Part shown: positions 1 through 12,346 of the stretch, piece by piece
Layout: the number at the start of each line of letters is the position of its first letter
Position numbering within the stretch: position 1 is the stretch's first letter
The notes under the pieces: model-generated
Databases searched by the model: none
Seen by the model: only the letters and a program-made list of their open reading frames with translations
Told to the model about the DNA's origin: nothing
DNA from: Cyclospora cayetanensis
Lineage: Eukaryota > Apicomplexa > Conoidasida > Eucoccidiorida > Eimeriidae
Assembly (NCBI RefSeq): GCF_002999335.1
Contig: NW_020312189.1
Coordinates: 1-50,059, forward strand
Length of the DNA stretch: 50,059 bases
Reading direction: 5' to 3'
Translations under genes and position numbers: made by a program

Positions 1-280
1 CCCCCGCCGGCCGCCCCGTCCCCGACCCCCCGGGGGACGGTGCGAGGGACGAAGGGCGAGGTGGCGAGGGTGCGAAGGACGCGTTGTTGAGATGTAGTGA
101 GGACGACTGTGCATTTTTTTGTTGACAGAGTGACCGGGAAACGGCATCCTCTTTGGACTGGGATATTGACGGGTGGCCATCCCATCCTGAAATACAAAAC
201 ACCGGGGGACCCCCTCCCCCCCCCCCCCCCCGTCTCCCCCTTTGTGCAACCCTTTAAAAACCCGCGCGTGCGTGTTGCAG

Positions 281-2039
281 ACGTCTGCTGCGTGGTCCGG
301 CCAGCCAGCGTGATTCCAACGCTCAAGCAGCTGGACGCCTTCGACTACAAGATTTACTGTGCTGTGGAGCTTGCTGGGAATACGGGTCTGTCTGCACCTG
401 AGAGCCTCGCACCCGAAGCCTGGCTCACAGCCATGCGTCTCTTGTAGGCATGTATGCACTGCCTAGAGGGCGCCCTCACACCGCACAAAGTAAATAGTCC
501 TCACTTGAATGCAGCGTCTTCAGGCCAGGTGGCATGCTTCGTGCGCGCCGTCTGTGGCTCACTTCAGGAGTATGGACAGCCGATATCAGGAAGAGCACGG
601 GACTGCAGACGCATATCATCCAGAGGGGTGTGCGAAACCTCTGCGACAATCTGCAGCTTATCAAACCTGTAAAAAGTATCCAAGTAAAAAACAGGAAAAT
701 GTATATTCTTGCACACATGGAGCCCTCTAAAGAGGTACGCGGGGGTTATTGGGTCTGCCGTTCCGTACAAGGAGACCGCACGAAAAGTGTGTGGCCCTCT
801 CGATTGCGCAAAAACTCAATAACACAGTAACGAAAACTGCACGCAGGTAGCTCCTTCTTGATGGCCGTCTAGACTCTAGGACTCTCGTTGCGCGCGCCTT
901 ACAAAATTTTCGTATAATGTCGCATGCTTTATTGTCTTGCCGCGCTTGCAGATCGCTGGGGGCTCCTTTTATACGAATGGAGAATTCAACGAACAGCTTG
1001 TAGAGGTAAGGATGTTGGCATTTGGGTTTAGGGCAAATTTTGTAATGCATCGCTTTCTGGAAGGCATGCTGTCTCTGGTCGGCGCTTGCAGCATATTGGT
1101 CCAAAGGCCTCCAGTCTTGCGTTTTGCAGCAACTGCGGGAGCGTCTTTCTGTTTTTCTTCGTAACGCGCGTTCATCCACATTTGCAGCCCTCGTGGCCTT
1201 TGTGCGCAGCAGCGGTGAGCCCCCCCCTTCTCCAAGGAAACAGATTCGCGTGAAGGTCTGCTGCCCGTCACACACTCGCCGCAGACCTTTTTCTTCTGTG
1301 CGCTCTTTTCACATAATCAAGCTGTCTGGAAGTTGCTCGTGCGGGGTGGTTGGCCGCTCGCTGCAGGTGAAATTGGAGGCGGAGCCTTCACGGATGAAGA
1401 TATCTCGCAGTTGGTCGCAACCCTTGAGTGCGAAGACAAAGTCGCTAGGATACGCACGGGATCTGAAGTCACATATGTCGTACGGTGCTGCTGTGATTAT
1501 TATGTGGTATTCATTTGGCGGTGTTGGGGTGGAGGGTCTCAATGAGCGGGGAGGGAGTGGCCGTAAGCCGTTGTTGCATGTGCGCCTCAGCGGCACTTGC
1601 CGTAGCGGTGCTGTGTGTGCTTATTGGGGTGTCTGCACAGTGGAACCAGAGCGAAAATCTGCGGCTTCTTGAAGGCGTGCCTTGTATTGGCTGTGCCCTC
1701 GTGGGAGACTGCTCCGCAGACGGCAGAGTGAACCCCCGAGATTGCACCTACCTCTCGCACTGGCTCGGGCTGGATGTCGATGTAAGGGTTTGAGGTCTTG
1801 CCTTTAGTGTTTTGGCCTGCAGGATCTCCTTCTCTGAAATGAGATTGCGAGCTGAGGGTTTATTATGTGCGTTGACGGGGCCTGGTGCTCGGCAGTCACC
1901 GTGCTCTTTAGGCGGATGCGCGTGCTTAGCATTATCCATAGGCTGGCATTGGCGAGATAAAACACGGGTTGAGAGACTGAGCGCCTTGTGGTTTTTTCTG
2001 CAGGTAGAGCCTGAGGGTGAGGAACAAGAGGACGCTTAA
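281..2039 (+). CDS. RPC6: RNA polymerase III subunit RPC6 (C34/POLR3F), 5' end outside window
   Basis: Seven exons join in phase: 281-385, 568-734, 952-1005, 1130-1214, 1367-1479, 1641-1781 and 2004-2039 (TAA), giving about 232 residues. The encoded middle and C-terminal parts follow human POLR3F: a winged-helix stretch with GVWTADIRK and LIKPVKS, then MYILAHMEPSKE joined to GGSFYTNGEF, matching the family's MYxLxxxxPxxxxTGG region. A second winged helix (TDEDISQLVATL) follows. The C terminus holds four cysteines spaced C-2-C-5-C-10-C, the same spacing as the iron-sulfur ligands of the human protein. The subunit belongs to the initiation subcomplex of nuclear Pol III, which transcribes tRNA and 5S genes. 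The N-terminal winged helix must lie upstream; 97-280 probably contains intron. The exon 5 donor could be at 1479 or slightly downstream. An acidic tail of about 15 residues extends past the usual end. Confidence 0.94.
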
Positions 2040-3566
2040 GCCCCGTGTCTGCCTTGTGTGGCGGGGGTGAGGATTAGGGCAGAGGAGTAGGATGAGTTTA
2101 TGGGCCAGCTCTATGAGTCTTGACGCGCACCTTACCCCCTCTGCGCTTCCGAGGAGGGTGACTCCTAGTTGTAGGGGATGAGCTTTGCGCAGCGAGCGAG
2201 CTATCGTAGCTGCTTCCGCATACCGAATGTTGGTTGCAAGCTTGTTACTGCGAGGGCCTTGTGGCGAAATGTGGCCATGTTGGTGGATACTGAAGGGAGC
2301 GAACTATAGGTTCTCTTAAATCCGGGGGCTCTTATTCATGCTACCCTGAAAGAGCGTATCCCCTGCACCTTGGTGGGGTTTTTCTTTAGCAGGGGCACCG
2401 GGGCACTTTTCGTTAGGCCCCTGCCTCTGCAATTATGCCTTTGCAAAGCCGCATGTCAATTGGAGCCTTTCGTGGCTAGTGAAACTCCCCCGCTGCTCTA
2501 TCGGTGGACAAAGTGCTGGGGGAATAGTTAACCGTTTCTTTTACGACGGTGGCTTATTATCGGCCATTCCAAGCTGCACAGAGGACGCAGAAAAAGAAAA
2601 TGCGCCTTCACAGCATCCTGGGGCGTAGTGTTTCGCTGCGTGGTGCATCGACAGATGCAGAGCAGGGCCACGTCCCTTTGCCATCCCCCTGTTGACGTGC
2701 CAGTTGCGCTTTATGCCACTCCGCTCACGGCCAGTGTTGGGAACTCTGTAAAGGGCAGGCAACCGTAGGGGCGGCAGGGTACTGCTGCTGCGGGATTGGG
2801 GGTGCAAGGTTGAAGGGGGCTATACGGAAGACCTCAAGGCGGGGGAGGGGGGAGTCAGCAGGACCACCCCAGGGGTTCCCAGATCCTCTAGCGGCTAGCT
2901 CCTGCAGGCAGATCTACTGAGGGAAATGCCCTGAGTTCATAAAGACGCGTCTTGAGGCTACCTATTCGCATAAATCCCGCAGTGTGCGCCGCCCTTCTCA
3001 GCATCCCGCCACCCCCGCGCCCCCTTTGCCGCCCCCTCCCCCTCCCCTCCCCCCGCGCTTAACCCAGCGTTGCGTGGTGCCTAAAGAGCATGTCCGAAGT
3101 CCCGGACAAAAACCCCAAAGCACATTGGACATAATATGCAAAGTCATTTAGAGCGGTTCATCTTGCATTCACGTTGGCTGTTGAATTAGGGTGCTGAAAC
3201 TGACACCCTACATAGGGGACCAGTCCTTCCCTAGACAGCGGACCGTTGGACGACGCACACTTTTATAGCCGGCAGCTCTAAGAGCCGTTGGGCTTCCTGG
3301 CTGTGAGGACCTTTGGGCATAAAAATTATCGTAAAGCCTGAATTGCCACACTCCCTAGAGCTCCCTCTTCTGGCTATATCGATGCTTGGCAGTCAGCACC
3401 CAGCCAGCAAGCTCCTCCCCCAAGCTCTGTTCCCTGCCTTGCAGACCCTGAACCGTAACTTTCAGTGGATCTTCTGACCCCCTTACCAGTAATTTTCGGC
3501 AGCGAAGGCCCCTCATGAGAATCATTACACGCCAGCACAGTATATCGGGTCTATGATTTCGACGCC
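2040..3566. other. Intergenic, no convincing gene
   Basis: This holds the RPC6 3' flank and the upstream region of the next gene. A reading frame at 2541-2807 (-) has no recognisable content. There is a G-run tract near 2838-2853 and a long C-rich tract at about 3008-3056. I see no RNA gene. Confidence 0.6.
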
Positions 3567-5046
3567 ATGGCGGATTTCCAGCAGGCCCTCGAGGCAAGAA
3601 AGAAGAAAGCCGAAGCAGACCAAGTCTTTGAGTGAGTTGCAAGCTCTTACAGCCAAACCTTAGGATCGTTGCTCCTGTGCTTTCTTCTCTGGGGGAGTGG
3701 TCATTCATCTACAAATCTCTTTTCCCGTGTGGTGGTGGTTCAGAGGCTATGGAAGGAAGAAGTTCTCTTTCAAGGAGGGCAAGCGAAGGCCTATCTCGGA
3801 CCCCACGAAGCTCATAAAGGCGATGCAGGTCAAAGGCGTGGAGTCACCCACAGAACGTACGCCTGCTCTCACGTTTTCAGACTCCGGGTATGAGGTAGGA
3901 AATTTTATGCCCCCGAGAAGACAGGCCGGGAAAATACTCCACACATGAGGGAACACATCCTTATCTCGCACAGGCATGGCATGAGGCTAGGGATAGGTGT
4001 AGAGGGCTTTGCAGACGTGGCTTTGCGTTCGCGCACAGAAATCGTCCCGCTGGATGAACCTGGTGAAGCGCATCTCGAGGACACGCAGGGGCAGCAGCCC
4101 CAGGATTCAACAAATCAGCAGCAGAAGGGGCAGCGCCAGGAGGCGCCTTCAAGTCAATGTTCTCCGTCAAAGCAAATACACAATGCCACCGGGTCGACCC
4201 CATCCAAGAAGACGCTCGAGCTCTCCCACCGTCACAATTGGGTAGGTTCTAGGCTTTACGCCATATGTCCGACGCTTTTCTGAACGGGGTGCTTTTGAAG
4301 GCAGTAGCCGCATATCTTCAAAACCTGACACAGCCGATGTGGCACGAAGACTTTACCCATTCGCTGCTGTTATTGGGCCTCCTACTGCTGATGCTGCTAG
4401 TCGTGCGGCTGCGTTTTTGCTGCTGGCGACACAGACCCCCGTCCATCTACGTTTCGCGAAGGATCAGAGCAGTTCGGAGGTGCAGTCCAAGGCGCATGCA
4501 TTAGCGTCCGAGTTTGAGCTGCCACGTCAAATCGCTATCCGTGTCGCTCTGCTCTACCAATTCACCGAAGACGGAATCGGTAGACTGTTGCTTCTCCCGC
4601 TGGTGCTCCTAATGCTGCTGCAAATGCGAAGGCTGCAGTTTGTGTGGCGGCTCTTTGCTGCTCTTGGGGCGGATGCTACTGCCCGTGTTGTCTCAAAGGC
4701 CTGCGTGTTTGCGTGCGTGTCTTCGTCCTTGGTGTGTGTTTACGGCCATCTCGCTCTTTTGATTGTTCTTGAATGCTGGGAGCAGTCCTGTTGCAGTTTC
4801 CTTCGTGGCAACTGCTTGGAAAGCCGACATGCTTTTTCGGTTTATTCACGCAGCGACGCTGCCTCCACAGTTGCTACAGCTGTTGTTTTTCCTACGCCTT
4901 TAATGTGGAGATGACGCAGCTCACATGGAGTGTTTGTGTGTGTGTGGTCTTGCGAAGGAGAGCGAATCGCGAATATCTACCTGGATGCAATCAAGAGGCT
5001 CAAAGCGTGCGCCAACAACGCGAAACCCGTAACGCTGATCTCCTAA
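3567..5046 (+). CDS. Hypothetical basic protein, 268 aa, five exons
   Basis: I do not recognise the family. The reading uses exons 3567-3631, 3744-3894, 4015-4241, 4305-4579 and 4958-5046 (TAA); lengths total 807 nt and every junction keeps phase. It starts MADFQQALEARKKKAEADQ, a charged helix that may be coiled coil. A Lys-rich segment (YGRKKFSFKEGKRRP) follows, then an Arg/Ser-rich basic region at about residues 75-145 with an RRRSSSP motif suggestive of a phosphorylated or RNA-binding tract. The Ala-rich and helical C-terminal half ends LDAIKRLKAC...VTLIS. No signal peptide or membrane span is apparent. Exon 1 and the last exon look strongest. The third exon is also open in a second frame that gives an acidic Gln-rich peptide and would need a different donor near 3856, so the middle is uncertain. 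Confidence 0.55.
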
Positions 5047-6620
5047 ATAATCTAGGAAGCTGTATTGTTGCATTTATCTACCATGAGAGTAGGACTATGG
5101 AGGCAAGGCAGAGAGGGTGTGGTACCCTTCCATGTGCTCCTCATGATCCCTGTTTCCTGCCCCAATGCGCCGTCTTCTGTGTGCTATGCTCTTCGACTCT
5201 CTGCTCAAGATGCCCTCCCACTCCTCGTGTGCCCCTCTGCACGATTCGCTGAAACTTTTGTCAGGCCTCTGTCTAGGTGTGAATTCGTGTGGATCGCATG
5301 TTCAATGGTCATTCCCGGCCTTTTGCCTCCCTTCTCGCTTCCTGCTTCTCCTAACTGGGACGTGCTGGGTGCATTCATAGCCTCTCTCTTCTGTCTCCAG
5401 GGTTCCCAAGGGGTGGCCGCGTGTCTCTGTCCATGTCTCCTGCCCCTTCTGTTTTGCGTGCGCCTATGTCGCCTACATTATTTCTTTTGCGTTCCCTGCT
5501 TCGGTGTCTCGGTCCTAATTTAAATGGCCTCATCAGACTCAACGCGGCCTTCTGTCTCACACTGGACTTCGCCGCCGTGACTGTGCAACCCTCTTCACTC
5601 ACACTCTACGGGCTGCACCGCTCTGCCCCCCTCCATTCCCTTGTTTGAGCTGGTGCCCCTCGTCTCGCTCTGCCTGAATTTTATGTTGCTCGCCCTGCCT
5701 TCACCTTGATCGCCTGCCTGCTCTCTCCTCGCGTGTCAGCATAGCATCTTCCTCCGTGCTCTCTGACTCTGCAGCGGCATTACTTGCTCCAAACTGTGTC
5801 AGTCATCCCTGAAGGTGAAGCGGAAGCTCTTGCAGTTTCAGATCCCTGAGGCTGCGTTGGTCATCAAGGGTTTGGGTTTTGCTGGCTATTTCTCTGGTTC
5901 CCGCCAAATCGACACCCGTATTATCAAAGACCTATTCCTTGGCTCCCGACACTCGGAGGAATTCAGAGAAGTAAACTCAAGAATCAAGCCATGTAAGCCA
6001 ATTTTTAAACCCTCAAAATTAAATGAGTGCAGCTACACGGACGATACACCGAAAAACCAGCAGCAAGTGAAGAACAAACAATTGAAGCTGTCGGCTCTAG
6101 CGCAATCATGAAGTACTCAACCTAAGGATTGTGGGCTTTGGGATTAGGCTTCATCGCATGTTCACGCTTAGGATATCCACATTCACAGTGTTGGCACTCC
6201 ACGAAACCCATGGTTTCTACGTTCTTCGTGCGACTGTCTGTCTGTGGGCGTATTTAGTGGGTCAGGCGTTGCAGGAGAGTCGGTGCTGCGTGCTTTCAAC
6301 TGCCTTGCGCACCTACTCCTTGCTCATGGATCGGCCGTCAGATTTGGCGGCCGTCTGCGCCGTAGTGGATGTTGCAACCGGCAGGCACGGACCCGCAGTG
6401 TGGAACCCAGACGGAGCCAGCAATGCAGTTTTTGCCACGGGGTTTCAGGCGAGGAAAGTCATGTAAACGCACACAGCTATCAGCAATCCGAGCTTCTTAC
6501 AAGCTTCATGCGGTGTCCAAGGGGAATCTTCGCCGATTTTCACCGGCAAGCACTTCTAAAACGGAGAGCTAAGGCAGATCAAAGCCCACCCCAAAACACC
6601 GCAATCGGGAGTTAGTATCC
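5047..6620 (+). other. Pyrimidine-rich, poorly coding stretch
   Basis: From about 5170 to 5770 the + strand is strikingly C/T-rich, with many tctctgtctcc-type runs. Its long open frames therefore give Leu/Cys/Pro-rich peptides that look like composition effects. A frame open at 5815-6111 has a Lys-rich end but no splice context or recognisable motif. A frame at 6244-6615 is also unconvincing. I call no gene here. Confidence 0.5.
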
Positions 6621-6899
6621 TTTCGAAGAAGAGTTGAGCGCATTTGGGCATTTGTTATTCTAAGAGCATTCTTTGTGTACGTTGCAAATAGTCAAAGGAA
6701 TAAATGACGAGATCATGTTCATTTGATGGCTACTCGAAAGCAGTTGGCGGGCACTGCGCTTATTCTTGAGTCAGGACCCAGGAATATTATCGTCTTCATC
6801 AACGCTTTGTTCTGGGGGGTGTACTACCTAGACCACCCGCCCATATTTCTGGGCACATGAGGCTTGTGGTTGTTTGATGTGATGGCATGTGCTCGTCAT

Positions 6900-8240
6900 T
6901 CAGCGCAATGTAATCCTTGACCATTCGGCTTGATCAACGCGCAGCATCTGCGTTGACTTGTTGATTTAGCCACTCAAGCGCTACTAAGCATAGTGCATGT
7001 GCCAGCATAGATTGACCCTTACAGCCATACGTCTTAATGGATTGCAGGCACCCAGAGAGGGCGCCGATCACTGAATTAGTACATTTCATTTTAATGCGCG
7101 CGAAAAATCAAATATTTTGCGCAGCTCACAGGAAGGCTCTTGGCACACAAAGTTTTGTGTCACTTGAGCTCTCAACTCCTATCTGTGGCAACTCAAATGC
7201 ATAGACAACCATAAGAAGGATTTCTGGTTGTTTACTGCATATGGTTTTACATGAATTCTTGGCTTATCAACATGGGGATACTCCCTGGGTGAACGCCCTG
7301 AAATTCCTGTTCCCATATTATTTCATGGAGCACCCCTATGGCTGGTATTGCTCATGCCTACGATAGAAAGCTATATTCTCTTGTAGTTGCAAAACTTAGC
7401 ACTGTCTTGCGAATTTCGGAAAGGTTTCGAGTCACCTGTACAGACAATGCGCGTTCGCCGTCCTTTCCATCGTTGGTAGGCCTCACGAGGCCCTGGACAG
7501 GCTCTGTGTCTCAAAATTTAAATGTGCAGGAATTAATAGGTAGTGTAGGTGTAATCTTTTGGGTATCCCGTGTCCTGAAGCCGCGTAATTCTCAAAGACG
7601 CAGAATTTTGCAAAGCATTACGTGTTCTGGAAGGATTTGAACTGAAGTGACTATGGACTCTATTGTTGGGCCGCTGGGTGCTAGGGCTCAAGATAGCATG
7701 TACGTCGCTTTGGACAGACTCAGCAAGTATACTCATTTCATGGCTTGCTCCAGCTCTGCCACACCTTAGGAAGTCGTCTATTCATCAGTTCAACGCAAGA
7801 TGCTTCACGGATTTTCCAGGATTGTCCTTACGGATAGACATTCAAAGTTCAGTAGTGAGTTTTGCCGTGCCTTTATGACTCTACAAACTAACCCTTTAAT
7901 GTCCAATATGAGCCACCCTCGAGCAGATGGACATGGAAGGGCGCAATAACTCCACTAGTCTGTAGTACCTGTAAGCTATATGATAATAAAAATCCAGCTG
8001 CTTGGTTTAAGCTTATTCCTTGTGCTGAGTCGGGGGTTTCAAATCCTGTTGGACACTCGTCTACCCGTTGCTCTCCGTCATCTCTGGTCTGAATTGAGAA
8101 GCCCCTTTCCAACGGGTCTGGACCTGATAGTTCAAAGCCGGCAGACACTCTTAACAGTTGGGGAATGCATGGAAATATAGGTGCGGTACCCAAGACAGAA
8201 AAGCATGGAAGTATCATACGCAACAGTCGGCTGTACATTC
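6900..8240 (+). mobile_element. Decayed Ty3/gypsy-like retrotransposon pol fragment (RT trace, integrase)
   Basis: Near 6928 one frame reads PFGLINA, the signature that follows the gypsy reverse transcriptase active-site region, but stops flank it. About 0.7 kb downstream is an unmistakable integrase core (listed separately). At 7991-8120 a third frame reads AAWFKLIPCAE, then HSSTRCSPSSL and EKPL, resembling the post-core W...P..EFA.N...H.ST..SPF...G..P segment of gypsy integrases. The pieces keep the element order RT then IN but are compressed, frame-shifted and interrupted by stops, so the copy is dead. No LTRs, primer-binding site or target duplication could be recognised by eye. Confidence 0.75.
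7653..7949 (+). pseudogene. Gypsy integrase catalytic core, one internal stop
   Basis: The frame reads MDSIVGPLGARAQDS, then LDRLSKYTHFMA, an in-frame TAG at about 7767, then HGFSRIVLTDRHSKFSSEF and SHPRADGHGRAQ before a terminal stop. These match the retroviral-type integrase pattern: first catalytic Asp in the DRLSKY motif, second Asp in LTDRxxKF, and the HPxxDGQxE motif holding the catalytic Glu. Here the last motif reads DGHGRAQ, so the Glu is lost. The stop and the lost residue mean it cannot encode an active enzyme. The sequence just upstream (7340-7640) may contain a worn zinc-binding domain (VTCTDNARSP), but I cannot confirm it. Confidence 0.9.
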
Positions 8241-11168
8241 AATCCTAAAGTTTTAATGCTGGTGTATCGCCAGGCATTAAGAGGTGCACCTCAAGGTGGC
8301 ATGATGAAGTTGAAGCTCGGTAAAAATGACCTGACGCCAACTTTTAGGGAATTAAAGGGCTCTCCGACTCTGTGGAGTGGACTAAATGCTTGAGGTGCTG
8401 CAGAACTCGAAAATTACTTCCTCGAAGTAAAATCAAAACGTTTGGAATCACTCGCGAACTTTGCTGAGCACACAAGTAAGCTTCATGGAGGCTAGCGGAA
8501 GATCCACAGAGGGCCATGAAAAGCTGGATTGTATGGTCATTAGGCACGGAGGAGATACCATACTAAAGATTATGCTGGAAAGGCGTAAAGAACGTTAACC
8601 TCAGTGATTAACGGAGAAGCATTTGCGGGGGTCGTTGGCTGTGGGGCAAATTTTCTTGCTGCTTTATAGACAACGCTAGCGGCAGTAGACGGTGTTTCCC
8701 GTGTTCCTTGCTAAATGCCCTGCCTCAGCGCACTCTGCTAAAAAGATGGCTTCATCTATGGGTACTGCCAAAAAGCTGCCAATCACTATTGTTAAGATGC
8801 TCTCAACACTTAGTCTTATGTACAGACAGTCTCAGATATGTGGTCTTAAAATTCCTTTTTCATGTCTGCTTGAGGAATTTAAGTTGACGGTAGTACATGC
8901 ACCACTTATATTGGCATGCAGACGACGCCCTGTAAGGCGCAGACGTACCGATAAGCAAGTATAAAGACTGATTCTTTTTACACATTTATTTCCTCCAACA
9001 AGCTGACGATAGCGAACCATCACGCTGCCGCGATTGCGTTGGTTTGGTTAGTCGCCTTTTGGATATTGTATGCATCTTCCTTACCTCCAATTTCTCTTTG
9101 GTGGTTGATGCACACTTCGGTTTTGTTCTTCGCATTTCTGCGTGCCTTGGGATTGATGATAGCGTGACATTTCTCACTCTCTCTTGCACGTAGTGTGAAA
9201 CGATGTACTGGTACGGAACATGGGGGCACATGTTTCGTAATGGGGGACAACATGTAGAAAGCCAAGCTACAGCGAAACACTACACTAGTTGTACGTCACG
9301 AAGAATTCAAAAGGAGTTGGTTGCTTCGTTTCTATATTTACATGTCTCTTCTATGGCGGATTACTGTAGTTTCAATGCAGGAAGACGCAATATTGCGTGC
9401 GTGCACGCTGATGCTGCATGCAGGTAGCTGGGAATGCTTGGAGTGCTTTACGACGTACACAAGGCTGCGTCTTCTTGTGTCATGCCGACATTGCTGTGTA
9501 ATAAATGAGTTATACGTCATACAGACCAACTAGCGATTTCTAACAAATTCTTAACAAAATAACCCCCTCACAGGTTGAGTCTCACCCACCGTGCTCACCC
9601 CCGATTCACTAGAAGCTCCCGTCGACTCTGTCTTCGGCGCTCACTTCCTACGGCTTCCTATAACTGTCCTTCTCCCATTCCATGGGGAGCTCTAATGCGT
9701 ATGTGCAGGGAAGGCAAGAGTTCTTACCATAATTGCATTCGATTTCTTGCTAAATGTTGTCTTAAAAAAAAGACTCTAAAGTTGGGTGTCTTCCTACGGA
9801 GACCTTAAATGGAGTGTTAAACGTTGAAGCCTTTACTCCGGAAGGCCACCACTGCCGGATGGCGGGGAGAACACAGGAAACAGTTTTCTTCATTTAGCTC
9901 TATTTGAGCTAGGCTAATGCATTCCAGCAAGTTTTCTGAACGTCTAGATGTGGGCAGAGTCTGCACTTGTTGAGAACGCGCCCCCTTGAAGGGGAAAATC
10001 ACCATTATTCGCCTCTACCAGTGCATACATCCAGCTTTTACCGGCTGGAAGCTTCTCAAAATAGACCCTTTCTCTTGCAATGCTATAACAGGCTGTACGA
10101 AGAAACCCATGTTCGAGCCCACCTAGAGCCCCAGACTAGTGTTTTAGCCCCCATAACTGAGCCCAAAGCAAAGAGTTAGAGCATTTTCTCACTCGTTCGG
10201 CACACAATGCTTAGTAATGGTCCTAAATTGCACTGCATACAGGACCCAGACGCTGGATGCGGTGTCCGGTGTGCAGTTGCCCACTTTGACTGTCACAGCG
10301 TTCATAAATCCCGTATTATTCCCCCTCTCCAGCCAGTATTGGCAGTGTATAAAGAGGCTTTTAAAATAGCGACTATCTATTGTTATAAAGGGTCTCTTGT
10401 CTATTACCTTAAAGCGAAGAGCCAGTACTCAGAAATGGCACAAGCACACAGAACCTTGCCTTGCGGTACTGCCAAAAAAAAAATGCCCAATAGACATTCA
10501 GGAGCAGCTGCTTAGTATATACCCCATTTATTACAATTGGAAATCCAGAGTGCCTGTAGAAAGCTTTCTTAGTTTGTGCCTGGTGGGTGGTGGTCGCGTT
10601 TGTCCTGGGGTGCATGCTGATTATCGCTTGCGTACTCTCCCTGCCTCTGGCCCCAGAACCTCGGTTTTCAATGGGCAATTAGTCACAAGCTTATCAGGAT
10701 AATGGGTCCCAGCTTCACAAGCTAACGAAAATATCCTTGGGCTCTCACCTTCAGTGCAGGATAGTGCATCAACTAAAACTAGGGTGCATCTCTGCGCTCA
10801 CACAATGAACGGCGGAACGCCGCAGGGACATTAAGTGGTGATTTTCGTTGAGCAAAGAGTGTACGAGGACTGAGTGAAAGGAACAAGTCTAGTTGTTCAG
10901 CTATATTTACGCAAATGCTAGTCCTCAAGACCAGATTAACTCCTCTAAATTATCTGCGCAATTGCTATGGTGCCGATGTTACGCCTATAGGCCAAGAGCG
11001 ATTCTCAGAACCAGGCGGGGGTCGACAGCGATGGCCTCAGGTCACCTGACCCACAACTCGACGCTCCAATGCCCTAGCAAATCGTTCCCAACCGTTGAAA
11101 TTCAAGGCACAAAACCTTAAGTACCGTAGTGCGATAAGTATCTGCAGCTTTCTTATGGCCTACTTCCC
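8241..11168. other. AT-richer gene-poor stretch without confident features
   Basis: Reading frames here stay under about 105 codons (for example 8692-8964 + and 10207-10515 +) and lack recognisable motifs or consistent splice joins. The base composition is more AT-rich than the gene-dense core, and the stretch adjoins the gypsy remnant, so it may hold further eroded transposon sequence. I see no RNA gene or clear tandem repeat. Confidence 0.5.
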
Positions 11169-11303
11169 CATTCCAGCCACTACGCACTCTCCCCGTTGCC
11201 TTTGAAGGGACAGATCCGCAGCCGCAGAGCACTAAGCGAATACTCGGAGGAATTTGCAGCCTGTTATGCAGCCTACCGCTTTCCTCAACAGCAGCTCATC
11301 TTA
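11169..11303 (+). other. Possible orphan exon
   Basis: A frame following a good acceptor (ttccag) encodes a natural-looking helical peptide containing RSRRALSEYSEEFAACYAAY and ending in QQQLILQ before a GT. I could not join it in phase to the downstream exons at 11466-12111. It may be a 5' exon of that gene or unrelated. No family is recognised. Confidence 0.3.
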
Positions 11304-11465
11304 CAGTGTTGACTGCCCTCTTTCCTTGCCCTCTGGTACTAACTTGGCACTCCAAGGACTTAGGGATAGGGGTTTCGGTGCCGGTGTGTCTCAGAGTGGC
11401 TCTTTTCTGCTTTTCCCCTATTGCAGCAAGCAAAGTTGCTGAAGCTGCGCTGGTAGAGAGGCCTT

Positions 11466-12111
11466 ATGCAGTCTACGTGTTTCTTGGTTTCAGGGTTTCC
11501 ATGCTTTGCTCCTTTATCGCAAGCGCCTGTACAATGTTGGACCGGTCCCTCTATGCCTCTCTCCAATGACCAGGCTGCTGCTGCACCCGTCCGTGCAGCA
11601 GCACAACCCGCCCGAGCAGCGTCGGCAGGATGTGCATTCTGATTCATTTGCCGCTGCTTCTGCTTATGGAACCCCCCTTTGTGGCCCCCTCCAGCCATGC
11701 GGTTCTCGTTAAGCCAGAAGTCTTGCAGGCGGACCCCGAGATCGAGGCACAAAGGCCCTTTGCCGACCGTGCGCTTCTCCTAAAGTTGCAAAGGGCGGCT
11801 CTCTTTGGGGGGGGGAGGTTCCATGTGCATATCTCCGCAGAGAATTTCAGCCGTGAGAAGGTCCCGTTGCAGCCCTCAAGGCACAGCAGACTTCGCTCCA
11901 ACACGGCCCGCCCAAGGCCCCTCCAGCTTATTTCCATGGAGCTGCCGCACAGTTTGTCGCACTCCTAAATGGCGAATCCAAACTACCTATGAGAGACTAC
12001 ATTACCGAGATACACACAGGCAAGACGACAGAGCAGCAAAACCCCCCTCCTGAAACAAGGGCAGCACAGGCAGTCAGCCCGAAGGATGCGGGTGGTGAGG
12101 GGCCGCGCTAG
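11466..12111 (+). CDS. Hypothetical Ala/Pro-rich protein, about 134 aa, two exons
   Basis: The family is not recognised. Exon 11466-11631 encodes an Ala-rich peptide (SNDQAAAAPVRAAAQPARAA). It splices in phase (donor G/GTGCAT, acceptor gttgcag) to 11873-12111, which encodes LKAQQTSLQHGPPKAPPAYF, then QFVALLNGESKLPMRDYITE and ends AVSPKDAGGEGPR before TAG. The two exons total 405 nt. The second exon is the more convincing one, being long, stop-free and of balanced composition. The start codon at 11466 is a guess, since the upstream exon-like stretch at 11169-11303 could belong to the same gene. Confidence 0.4.
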
Positions 12112-12346
12112 AGCGCGACTTCTCTGATCATATAGTCACGGCGAGACACATTACGGGAGTCATAGCGTCTGTGAGTGACATCTCGTACGTTGGCAAAGTG
12201 GTTGGTGGCGCTTCGAACGCAAGCCAAGTGGACAGTAGCGCTTTGCCTGATGCCAATACAGCGGCTAACGCTGTAGCGGCTCCTGAAACATCTGGCTTCC
12301 CTTGGGACGCACGCGCCTTAAATACGACTCTATTATGGCCAGTTGT

